Assembly: GCF_040436345.1 (NCBI RefSeq)
Contig: NC_133223.1
Coordinates: 30,429,493-30,493,492 of the forward strand
Direction: 5' to 3'
Length of the DNA: 64,000 nt
From: Pagrus major
Taxonomy: Eukaryota; Chordata; Actinopteri; Spariformes; Sparidae
Both the position numbers and the translations under genes were made by a program. This document shows, in pieces, positions 1-9,642 of this stretch. Under the pieces are notes generated by a model. That model worked only from the letters and a program-made list of their open reading frames with translations, was not told the DNA's origin and did not search any database. The number at the start of each line of letters is the position of its first letter. Within the stretch, counting starts at the first letter, position 1.

Positions 1-290
1 ATTTATACTGCACCTGTAGACGGTGATGGTATTTATACTGCACCTGTAGACGGTGATGGTATTTATACTGCACCTGTACACCTGTACACGGTGATGGTAT
101 TTATACTGCACCTGTAGACGGTGATGGTATTTATACTGCACCTGTACACGGTGATGGTATTTATACTGCACCTGTAGACGGTGATGGTATTTATACTGCA
201 CCTGTACACAGGACTGGTATTTATACTACACCTGTACACAGGACTGGTATTTATACTACACCTGTACACAGTGCTTGTATTTATACTTTA
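1..290. repeat. 30-bp minisatellite, truncated by window start
   Basis: Nine near-identical units plus a partial one, each opening ATTTATACTGCACCTGTA. Units start at 1, 31, 61, 99, 129, 159, 189, 219, 249 and 279. The unit at 61 is 38 bases because CCTGTACA is duplicated inside it. The last three full units differ at their 3' halves (ACAGGACTGGT or ACAGTGCTTGT), so the array decays toward 290. The 30-base period keeps one minus-strand frame open as a decapeptide repeat, which follows from the arithmetic and is not evidence of a gene. Confidence 0.97.
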
Positions 291-1670
291 TTAAGAAAGG
301 TACTAATAATACACTGTAAAATTCCTCCATTCAAAATCCTACTAAAAGTACATCAAATACAGAATGTTGTCAGTTAAGTTACCCAGATGAATAATTCTTG
401 AGTTAAAGTCTCTGATATTAAATGTACTTTAATAATAAGGGATCAAAAGTCATTAAATTAATAGATTATTAATAAATACAATAAAATAGTTTAAAATGTG
501 CTACTTTGGCTCTGATACAAGTAGTAGAAAACTACTTGAGTAAATACTTGTTTCATTAACTTTAGCAGAATATCGGTTGCATAAGTTCAGATTTACAATA
601 AATCTGTGTCGCTAATTAAACTACATTTAATGATTCAGAGTAATAAAACTCGTCCAGCAGCTGTTTCAGATGTTTCACAGCTCCTCGTCTGCCAGATCAA
701 TAAAACGCTTATCGTTTAATTACACGCTGCTCTTTCTCTTTACATACAGTCTCCAGCTGAGAGGTGCTTAAGATGATAAATAAAGAGCAAACATCAGCCG
801 AGAGCAGAGAGGTTGTTCTGACAAGTCAAACATTAACTGGACTCTTCTGTGCGTTTGATGCCACACAACACAAACTAAAGCTTTTTTTCTCCTTCCCTTG
901 ACCTGTTTACCAAGAAAATGTGTACAAATCACACATTTGGATGACTTGCATTTGTTCACCTATGTCAACAGAGGAGGATCACAGCTGTAATTACAGGCTG
1001 CAGATGATCCACACAGAGTAGTAAACACCGGCTCATCGAGGAACCGAGGACTATAAAAGGCTGAGAGACCCTCAGTGTCTCGGCCTTTCTTCAGACCGAC
1101 CGTGCGATGAATAATATAACGTGTATGTGGGTTAGTGCGCTGCGTCTTATCTCGACCGTTTTCATAGTTTTCTCTACTGACTGTTCCACTTTTCTATAAT
1201 CCCTAAACTGTTTCTGAAAGCTGAAGTAAGACAATAAAAATGTGCTCCTGTCATCTGAACAACAAACCATCCATCAGAACTCTGTCCAGATCCACCCAAA
1301 ATGAGTGTGCTGGAGCAGAGCCTCTGGATTCTTCGTGAGAGACTTTGTGGTCGTGTTGATCCTCAAAACATTTATTATTATATCCAGACCTGTTACAACA
1401 CGCTCTGAAGTATGAGTTTGATTCAGAGCCCAATCCCCAGTGTTTTAAAGCTGCATCTGCAATTACTGACTACAACGGCTGGAGTTTTTATGCATTTAAA
1501 TTCACATTTTAGCCTCAAAATGTTTATATATTGATGTAAAAATATTATTAGTGAACATAAATTTGTAAACAAACAAACAAACAAACAAGCAAACACAACT
1601 TTAATGATACCTTTGATTCCTTGTGCGTCATGTGGAGAGCTAACCTCACCGTAGGCACCAACACTGCCTG
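291..1670. other. intergenic, no gene seen
   Basis: AT-rich DNA with no exon I can support. A short (CAAA)n run lies at about 1566-1596. Short open frames here have no recognisable similarity or splice context. Confidence 0.6.
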
Positions 1671-1830
1671 TAAAAAGTTTTCACCTCCTTAGATGTTTTC
1701 CCCTTTTATTGCTTTCATAAATGACCAACACATTACAATAAAGCTCTTTAATGTCAAGGTGAAAACAGATTTCTACAAAGTGATGTCAATTAAATAAAAA
1801 TCTATAATGTAAAATAAGTGGGAAATGAAG
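1671..1830 (+). repeat. dispersed-repeat-like fragment
   Basis: The stretch containing AAAAGTTTTCACCTCCTT and AAGGTGAAAACAGATTTC resembles, from memory, an interspersed repeat seen in many fish genomes. No ends or target duplication can be defined. Confidence 0.35.
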
Positions 1831-1964
1831 TGTAAAAAATGAAATGTGTTTTTAAAACATGTCAGATAAACAATTAATCTTGTTTACAACCCCCCATAAC
1901 ACCACAACCAATCATGTTCACTCTTCAGTTTTGTACAGATTAAACACAGAAGCTATACTGCGTT

Positions 1965-2110
1965 CATTAATCACCTCTAGAGTTGCTGGTAGGTGGATTT
2001 TGTAACCTCCGGACAGAGCCAGGCTAGCTGCTCCCCTCTGTTTCCATTCTTTATGCTAAGCTAAGCTAGCAGCTGCTGACTGTAGCTTCAAAGTTAGTGT
2101 AAAGTTCGCA
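1965..2110 (+). repeat. dispersed repeat family, copy 1
   Basis: Shares TTTTGTAACCTCCGGACAGA, a GCTAGCTG block and TTTATGCTAAGCTAAGCT with the copy at 2222-2420. An inverted copy lies at 3735-3870. The flanking text on the 'resolved' side reads TCACCTCTAGAGTTGCTGG here and the matching inverse in the third copy. This is seen directly by comparing the three stretches. Confidence 0.85.
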
Positions 2111-2221
2111 AAAACTATCTTGGATGTCGGGTTTCTTTTAGTCTTTTTATTTCGTTTAACCTCCGCTCGTGTTCAGAGGTCCTGGGTCCTTCTGCGTTTA
2201 TATAAGTTTGTGACTGAAGTA

Positions 2222-2420
2222 GTTTTGTAACCTCCGGACAGAGCCATGCTAGCTGTGTCCCCTTGTTTCCAGTCTTTATGCTAAGCTAAGCTGATAAAAC
2301 TTCTGGCTGTAGCTTCATATTTGCTGTACAGACTTCTAACTTCTTGTCTAACTCTTAATAAGAAAGTGATTAATCCTATTTGCCCCCAAAAATAGCTTGA
2401 AGGCCTTTATAAAGTTAGCA
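2222..2420 (+). repeat. dispersed repeat family, copy 2
   Basis: Second copy of the family at 1965-2110, same orientation. It contains TTTTGTAACCTCCGGACAGA and TTTATGCTAAGCTAAGCT, then runs further 3' through an ATTAATCC-containing tail that copy 1 lacks. Confidence 0.85.
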
Positions 2421-3734
2421 AAAACTACCTTTTCACACCATCCAGTCACTATATTTAACATGTAGCACTGTGATTATAGATGGCTACTAATAAATTGTGT
2501 TATTTTTAGACATGTAGATGAAAATAAATATACAAAAGCACTATTTTCTGCCCAGATCAACACTACTGTACTCTGTGCCATCTCATCGTATGAGGGAGCA
2601 GAAGTGACACTCACAAGGAACATAAGCACATATTTTGAGCCCAGTGATGACAATAGGCACTTCTTTCCCTTTGTGATCTATTCAAGGACCACACAGAGAG
2701 CTCTCAGCCGTTTGAAAGTCTGCACACACTGAGCTACAAACAGATTACCAGCCGCACTATTAGTGGGCCGGTGTGTCAGCCGGTCGGGCTCAGGTACCTG
2801 TCATCAGTGGTCAGACGGCTGCTGTGTCATCCTGCGGCCATGTGACCTGCAGGTATGTCTGGGATCCCTTTACAGCCCGACAACAAGCCGTGTTTACGTC
2901 GGCTAAATTTGTACTTCCAGGATAAAAATACGAGTGTGACTTGCCTCCTGCGGCCGTAAGACGTCTGACAGTCAGAAGCCGCAGCTAAAGTCGGGATGGA
3001 GGTGGAGGCAGGGTGTGAAATCTCACCTGAGGGATCAGATTATTCACCTCTGTTTCATGCAGGGCTTTTGTTCTTCTTTGTGCTGAGCTCTTGTTGCAGC
3101 AGAGCTGAATGGTATTATAGTACAGCTCAGCAATATTTGAGTTTTAACGAAAGCTTGAGGTTCAGCCACCAAGCCCAACAATAGGACACCAGAAACAATG
3201 ATTACGATTGTCTCCTCTTCCCATTTTAGGAACATAACGGTGCTGCGGTCGTATTGTTTCTGTGGGCATCGACTCTGCTTCTAAGAGAACGATAAACATC
3301 AAAGGTCACTGTCTGGCCACCTTTTCCAAAATGACAACCCTTGTTTCCAGGGAATGAAACAGTAAACACCTGACAGCTGTTTCAGATCAATACAACGTTG
3401 CAGCTGAGCGGGCAGCGGACCAACGTGAGACCTCAGACAGGTGTGTTTGTCCGTCGCACTGCAGCTCTGAAAGGTTCTTGACCGACCGCCAGAGAAAGAT
3501 CAACATTCGTTTCATCATCCTCTTCACCATCATTTATCTTTAGCGGTTGTTGACCGCTGACGGGACAATGAATCTCAGGGCAAGATGGATAATGTCATGG
3601 GACTGGAGGGTTGCTGGTTTGATTCCCACCATTTTGGACAAGACTCAGCAAATATTGGATGTTTTTGCTTTGATTTTTCATCATTACCAGAAGATGAATA
3701 ATAGATTTTAATTTAATTCTTTGGTTTAGTGCTA
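2421..3734. other. intergenic, no gene seen
   Basis: No supported exon. A 62-codon open frame at 2996 has a signal-like hydrophobic stretch but no other support. Around 3588-3650 a GGTTTGATTCCC box resembles a tRNA B box, as in tRNA-derived SINE heads, but no complete element can be delimited. Confidence 0.5.
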
Positions 3735-3870
3735 ATTAGCAAATGTTAGCATTACTCTATATACTATATTTAGCGTAGCTTAGCACAAAGAATGGAAACA
3801 AGGGGAAACAACTAGCCTGGCTTTGTCCGGAGATTACAAAATCCACCTGCCAGCACCTCTAAAGTTCGTT
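3735..3870 (-). repeat. dispersed repeat family, copy 3 (inverted)
   Basis: Reverse-complement copy of the family at 1965-2110, with AGCGTAGCTTAGCACAAAGA, then GGCTTTGTCCGGAGATTACA and CACCTGCCAGCACCTCTA. Orientation is opposite to copies 1 and 2. Confidence 0.85.
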
Positions 3871-4404
3871 ATATCTTGTTTTTTAATCCTTATTAAAAAT
3901 GCAACATAAAAACAACATTTTTTTTTTTAAATCAACATGTCCTCACCATGAGGTTGATGTCCAGGATGTTACTGCAACAGGCCAAGAAATAATCAGCAGA
4001 ATAACCCACCATAAAACCAAATGTGCTTTTTTTACATTTCATTTTTGTTCTGATTTGACAAACAGGCTTTAACGGGTTAATTAGAGCGGCTACGAAGAAC
4101 TTTGATTTTTTGTTGATTCTGGCTCCCTCTGTGGACAAAAGCACCTGTGAGTGCATTTGTTTTGGAAGCGAGTGAAAGAAAGATGCTGTTTGCAGGATGC
4201 GTACTGATGAAGTGAAATACCTGTTGAGATGTGAGATAAATAACTGTAATCTCCACCATTAAAAGTCTAATTCTGACCTGGACAGATCAGAATCCGTCCA
4301 GGTAACAGCAGCGGTTAATCACAACATATGACGGTGTCCGAATTGTCAAGTTGCGCCACATAAAGGTGTCAGGTGATACTTTTTTCTGTTGAACTCCAAG
4401 GAGG

Positions 4405-4600
4405 TAATGATTTCACCCATCTGTCTGTCTGTCTGTTGATTGGTTGGTTGGTTTGTAGGCAAAATTACAGAAAAACTACTGAACAGATTTCCACGAAACT
4501 TGGATCGAGGATGGGTCTCCTCCCAGATTAGACCCCTTTAGTACACTGTTTGAAGCTAGAAAGGTGGCAGGGTCCGCCACTAATTTTGTTGTCCTTAAAG
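4405..4600 (+). repeat. dispersed-repeat fragments
   Basis: A stretch with CTGTCTGTCTGTTGATTGG and AAAAACTACTGAACAGATTT resembles an old vertebrate interspersed repeat, from memory. It abuts (4545-4580) GAAGCTAGAAAGGTGGCAGG, which also occurs inside the inverted-repeat elements at 15534-15824 and 23164-23376. Confidence 0.6.
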
Positions 4601-5950
4601 GTCAGAGAGTGCACCGTTATCGTTTTGAAATGACTCAGCGATCTCATGCAGTCACTTCCATATTTTAATTCCTGCAGCCTTGTTACGACCACAAGAGGGT
4701 TCATTTCCTCATTTCTCTCGTCAGCTGAGTCATATTTCCAACTTGTTGGAAAACAGCAACATGAGGACTAAATTCATTTGACTTGAACTGACAAGAAAAA
4801 CCTGAATGTGTTGGTAGATAAGTAACAAGAAAAGGAACTGAAATATCACAGGTGTGTTTGAATGTTTGTGATAAACTGACGGATAAAATGTTCCTTTATG
4901 TGTTGAGAAAATTCTGCTATTGCTCAAGATGAACAAACTAAATCCTCTTGGACTTGCTGGAAAATGCATCGTCACAGAGACAAGAGCAGCCTGTTTTCTA
5001 CACAACTCATCAGTGCTAAAGTAGTTAAACAAGCTTTTGAATGCAGGACTTTTGCGTGTAATGGAGTATTTTCACAGTGTGGTATTAGTACTTTTATCTG
5101 AGTAAAGTAACTTTTTTTTACAAAGATCTGTCATTATTATTGTATTATGCTATATTTGGATTCTTTAACTGTAATTTTAAAAAAAAAAGGCATATATCAT
5201 AAATCTATTGATTATCTTACTGCCGCCATCGCTGCTGCACCTTCAATCAATCAGTAAACTTGATCACTTTTATTGCTGGTTTTAAACCGTTTTGCTTATT
5301 GTATACTTATTATCTTTGCACAGAAATACACACTTGTTACCTTTACATTCAGTAATTATATTTGTGTCTCATGTATATACATGTATAGATAGTATAAACA
5401 CATGCACCTTATCCCTGCTGTCCATATTTTTATTCTGCATACTTTGTTTTTGTTTGTCTTTATTTATTATTGTATTATTATTATAAAAATATTTTCACAT
5501 GAGTGTATAACCAGAGTGACAATAAACATTTTGAATCTATCCTATAGATTATCATATAAAAGAGTATATAAATACTGTTACAACAAGAAGGCCATAAAAA
5601 ATGTATGTGTTGCCTGTAAAGTGTGTAATTTCTGAATTCACATTGTTTTATTTGTATTTGTCTCTCCTCATTTGTGGCTGCCCTCTGTTGTTGTTTACAT
5701 GATTAATATAAATAATGATTTAAAAAAACTTACACCTCCTGTATATCTTAACTTTAACTTTCTGACGAGACTTTATCTTTTGTTTTAACGATGATTTAAT
5801 CACACATTTACCATCACCATCATCTGAGTTTGTTGTGAAGTGATTACAGTCAGCTATTTTAACAAACACTGTATGTAAAGTTGTGAAATTCTGATATTTT
5901 TACATGTTGAAGCTTTAATCGAAAAATAAAAAAACAATGCAGTTTCCACC
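4601..5950. other. AT-rich intergenic, no gene seen
   Basis: Long T-rich and ATT-rich stretches, notably 5440-5500, and no supported exon. This is the DNA upstream of the asdurf/asnsd1 promoter. Confidence 0.6.
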
Positions 5951-5961
5951 GCCGACCTGCA

Positions 5962-6006
5962 GGGGGCGGTGACGTCACACTGCTCAGCCCTCCGTACCCG
6001 GAAGTG
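5962..6006 (+). promoter_or_regulatory. asdurf/asnsd1 core promoter elements
   Basis: Three classic motifs lie 100-145 bases upstream of the asdurf ATG: a GC box (GGGGGCGG, 5962-5969), a full cAMP-response palindrome TGACGTCA (5970-5977), and an ETS-type site CCGGAAGTG (5998-6006). The cluster is typical of TATA-less housekeeping promoters. The motifs are seen directly; that they are bound is inference. Confidence 0.75.
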
Positions 6007-6105
6007 CTTTCAGAGCTGTCGGACTTGCGTGGTGTTTACACTGAGGTTAGCTAGCTTCAGCTACGCGAATATAAACTTTATTTATCTACGTTTTATTTGA
6101 CCAAC

Positions 6106-6991
6106 ATGTCTTCTAACGATAACTTTGAAGGACAGTCTGCACTGAAGGAGGAACTGAACAAAAAGGTACAAAGATTTAAGCGTTAATAGCTCCGACGTTA
6201 GCAGCAAACATTAGCCGGGGAACATGTAGCTAGCTAGCTTAGCAAATCTGAATGATGGGTACAAATACACGTTTATGTTTCAGTGTAAGGACTCTTTGCC
6301 TGAATAATTTATGATTTTATCAGCTCAGTGATTTGATTTGTGTTACTAACTTTCAGATAAAGGAGCAGAAGATTGTGCTGGACGAGCTCTCCAATCTGAA
6401 GAAAACCAGAGTGAGTGTTTTATTTTAACTTTATTGACAGGATTTAATTAAATTCATGTAATACAGGGAGAAAAACAAACATGTCCCCGACAGTTTGTCA
6501 CCATGAAGGCTGCAGAATTTGGTAACATAGAAAAATAAATAAGAAAAATTAAGGAAACAGCCAACGCCTTTCTCTCTCAGCAGTATGTGTATTTTTGTGT
6601 GTATTGATGCACATTTTGTATCTGTTTTTCCTCAGAAAGTTTACATCCAGCAGAGGAACAGTAACATCTTCTTCCTAGCAGACAGAAGTCAGACACTGAG
6701 TTCATGCAAAAGTGAGTTGGGAGCTGCAAACATGATTAAAATGTATTTATTTATTTTATTTATTTGACAGGGACAGTGCACAGCATCTCAGCTGTACCAG
6801 AGTTAGCTATAAGTTAATGTTCATGTGCAGTCCCTGTGCAGAAGACGGAGACAACATCTATGTCAAAAAATTAACACCATAGTATAAAAAACGGTTACAA
6901 TACAAAACATAATCACTCTAAACATTATGATTGATATTTTCTGTCTGCAGAGGAGCTGGATAACATGAAAAAGGAGCTGCAGGATTTGTAA
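6106..6991 (+). CDS. asdurf: ASDURF, upstream ORF of asnsd1 (prefoldin-like)
   Basis: Four coding exons: 6106-6165, 6357-6410, 6636-6711, 6951-6991, all with GT-AG junctions. They join into 76 codons starting MSSNDNFEGQSALKEELNKK and ending in a KKELQDL tail. The product is a small charged helical protein with heptad-like Leu/Ile spacing and a NSNIFFLAD core. From position, exon structure and sequence I recognise it as ASDURF, the microprotein encoded upstream of ASNSD1, known as a prefoldin-like subunit of the PAQosome (R2TP) co-chaperone. It is shorter than the human form (about 96 residues). The ATG has A at -3. Its stop lies 20 bases before the asnsd1 ATG in the same exon, so one mRNA must carry both frames. 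Intron 3 (6712-6950) holds a dispersed repeat. Confidence 0.9.
6745..6890. repeat. dispersed-repeat fragment in asdurf intron 3
   Basis: ATTTATTTGACAGGGACAGT followed about 90 bases later by TGTGCAGTCCCTGTGCAGAA forms a weak inverted pair (GGGACAGTGCACA against TGTGCAGTCCCTGTGCA). The layout resembles a repeat I have seen in fish introns and UTRs. The family is not named with certainty. Confidence 0.5.
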
Positions 6992-7011
6992 GACCAACCT
7001 TCACCAGAACA

Positions 7012-9431
7012 ATGTGCGGCATCTTTTGTCTGTTGACTTTAACGCCCTCTCAGTTTGAGAGGGACAAAACAGTTCATGAACATTTGAAGAGAAGAGGACC
7101 CAACCTGAGCCAGGACCTCACAGTTAGAGGTTCCTGTTATCAGTGTTTATTCTCTGCCCACGTCCTTCACTTGAGAGGCCGTCTAACACCTCAGCCAGTT
7201 GAGGACAACGCTGGGAATGTGCTCGAGTGGAACGGGGAGATTTTCGGAGGTCTTCCAGTGAAGCCAGAGGAAAATGACACAGCTGTTGTCTCGCAGCGGT
7301 TATCAACCTGCAGCAGCCCCTCAGAGGTTCTGTCAGTCCTGTCCTCTATACGAGGACCGTGGGCGTTTGTTTACTACCAGAAGGCTGGAGATTACCTCTG
7401 GTTTGGGAGAGACTTCTTTGGCAGACGGAGTTTGTTGTGGAGGTTCGATACAGAGCTCAACGCCTTGACTCTGACTTCTGTGGCAGCCCGTAGTTCTGGA
7501 TCTGATCAGGTTGTTTGGCAGGAAGTCCCAGCTGCTGGTGTGTACAGGATTGACCTGAAGGCAGCTGCAGAAGCTGGATCTGTGACGTTTGAGGTTTATC
7601 CCTGGGCTCATGGAGGAATTGATGAAGTCTCGAGCTGCTGTGAAACCATATTAGAGTCTGTTCCCAGCGACTGCACTGCTGTGATGAATCAGTCCGGTCT
7701 CGTACTCACCACATCTGTGTGTCCTCTGAATACAACCATCCCAACATTATTAAATGAGACCGAAGATCATCAAAACTCATGTGTTAAAGATCTGGTGCAG
7801 CTGCTTGCAAGCAAAGACAAAAACGATGAGGTGAACCGACTTATCGATGTTCTCAGTGAGGCTGTAAGGCGACGAGTTCAGGCTCTGCCTCTCAGGGAAC
7901 AAGATGCTCCCCCTCCTGACGAGCAGGCGAGTGTTGCTTTACTTTTCTCAGGAGGGATCGATTCGATGATCCTGGCTGCTTTAGCTGACCGTCACATACC
8001 TGCTCATCAGCCAATAGACCTTCTCAATGTAGCGTTTAAACTCCAGGAGCCAAAGAAGCAGAAAGAGTCTGCAAACAAACACAAAAAACACAAAGATAAG
8101 CCAAAAACTGATGCAGCTGACTCTCGAACATCCAGCCCGTTTGATGTTCCAGACAGAATTACAGGAAAAGCTGGTCTCAAGGAATTGCAAGACTTGAATC
8201 CAGAGAGAAAGTGGAATTTTGTGGAAATTAACGTGACGCAGGAGGAGCTGCAGAAAATGCGCGAGGAGCGAATCTGTCATTTGGTTTACCCGCTGGATAC
8301 GGTGCTGGATGACAGCATCGGATGTGCCGTGTGGTTCGCAGCGAGAGGGACGGGGTTCATCATGGAGGACGGCGACCAGAGGGCCTTCACATCGTCAGCA
8401 AAGGTGGACTTCTGTGCTTTATTTACCTTCTTTACCAATGCAGAAGATTTGATCACAAACACATTTTTTCTTACCATTTATAAAACAAAAATAAGTTCCA
8501 CATTGACCTGTTTTTCTGTTTCTCCTCGATGACTGCAGGTAATTCTGACAGGAATCGGAGCGGACGAGCAGCTTGCAGGTTACTCCAGACACAGAGTTCG
8601 ATATAAGACGTCTGGATTTGAGGGACTGATTCAGGAACTGGCCATGGAGCTGGGCAGGATCTCCTCCAGGAATTTGGGCCGAGATGACAGAGTGATAGGA
8701 GACCATGGGAAAGAGGCGAGGTGAGTGTGATATCTGTGCTACAGTTTAAAAAAAAAAGGGATTTGGTCTTTTAAGGCAAAACTTGCATTTTGTGTGATCT
8801 GGCGCCCCCCACAGTTCCTGAGTGAAACACCACTGTCATAAATACAAATCCCAGGTCTGTAACAATCTGTCAAATTCCCTCAAAACGTTTCTGAGAGCGT
8901 TCACCAGAATCTGGCGGATGGATGTACAACACAAAAACATATTGCCTGCAGGCGGGGAGTCATAAAAAGTGGAAGCAGATTCCAAAAACCAGAGTAAATC
9001 CTTTCTTTGTGTGGGGTATGCTCCTTTTTTTTTAGTCATGGCATTGTGACATGGAATGTCACCATTATTAATGGAAAGGGATTCTTTTAAATTAAAACAT
9101 TCAAATCTTTGAGCTCCTCAGATGAACATTGCCACCTCCATTGGTCCTGTTAGAGTCTTGAACTAATCCAACTCTTGACTGCAGATTTCCCTACTTGGAC
9201 GAGGACGTGGTGAGCTACTTGAACTCTCTTCCCGTGTGGGACAAAGCAGATCTGTCACTTCCACGAGGCGTCGGGGAGAAACTCCTCCTGAGACTGATGG
9301 CGAAGCAGCTCGGCCTCGGCCAATCAGCCGTCCTGCCCAAGAGAGCCATGCAGTTCGGCTCCCGCATCGCAAAGATGGAGGACAAACGTGAAAAGGCCTC
9401 AGACAAATGCACAAGACTCCTCACTGGATAG
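7012..9431 (+). CDS. asnsd1: Asparagine synthetase domain-containing protein 1
   Basis: Three coding exons: 7012-8403, 8539-8720, 9185-9431. They join to 606 residues (human about 643). The protein starts MCGIF, placing Cys2 where class-II glutamine amidotransferases carry the N-terminal nucleophile; a GATase-like domain fills the first 190 or so residues. The C-terminal asparagine-synthase domain has the pyrophosphate loop SGGIDS at residues 313-318 and [15 protein letters not shown] just after the first splice junction (from residue 468). A Lys-rich low-complexity insert lies near residues 340-365. The donor of exon 1 is weak (AAG|GTGGAC), and retaining that 135-base intron keeps the frame open for 42 codons before a stop at 8530-8532, replacing the conserved C-terminus. 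The cellular reaction of ASNSD1 is not established. The gene is translated downstream of asdurf from the same transcript. Confidence 0.95.
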
Positions 9432-9468
9432 ACGACTCGGGGGTTCAATGAAAGAACATAAAAATCAT

Positions 9469-9474
9469 TTTAAT
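9469..9474 (-). terminator. candidate poly(A) signal of nucleotidyltransferase gene
   Basis: On the minus strand this reads ATTAAA, about 170 bases beyond the stop at 9643-9645. It lies inside the asnsd1 3' UTR on the other strand. No better minus-strand hexamer occurs between here and the stop. The motif is short, so confidence is moderate. Confidence 0.4.
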
Positions 9475-9607
9475 ATAAAAATATTAATTATAAAATGATG
9501 TACAATTAATATTTACAGTTGAAATTCTTGATTTACTGTTACAGATTCTTGAAGTTGATCATTTGATTGTCTTTGTGCTCATCTTGGATACTTTTTTAAC
9601 ACGCCAC

Positions 9608-9613
9608 AATAAA
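9608..9613 (+). terminator. candidate poly(A) signal of asnsd1
   Basis: AATAAA 177 bases after the asnsd1 stop and followed by a GT-rich stretch (ATGGTGGTTTGGTCC, then TGTGTGTC), as expected for a cleavage site. Cleavage would fall within about 30 bases of the stop codon of the convergent gene. Confidence 0.6.
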
Positions 9614-9642
9614 TATGGTGGTTTGGTCCATCTGTGTGTCCT

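Noticed and set aside
63-269. Minus-strand 68-codon frame of decapeptide repeats
   Set aside because: It is produced by the 30-bp tandem repeat, whose length is a multiple of three; there is no start context or unique sequence.
2996-3184. 62-codon plus-strand frame with a hydrophobic stretch
   Set aside because: No family similarity, no splice partners and no promoter; length is within chance expectation.
3588-3650. tRNA-like B box (GGTTTGATTCCC)
   Set aside because: No cloverleaf can be drawn, and the A box and acceptor stem are not convincing; at most an eroded SINE head.
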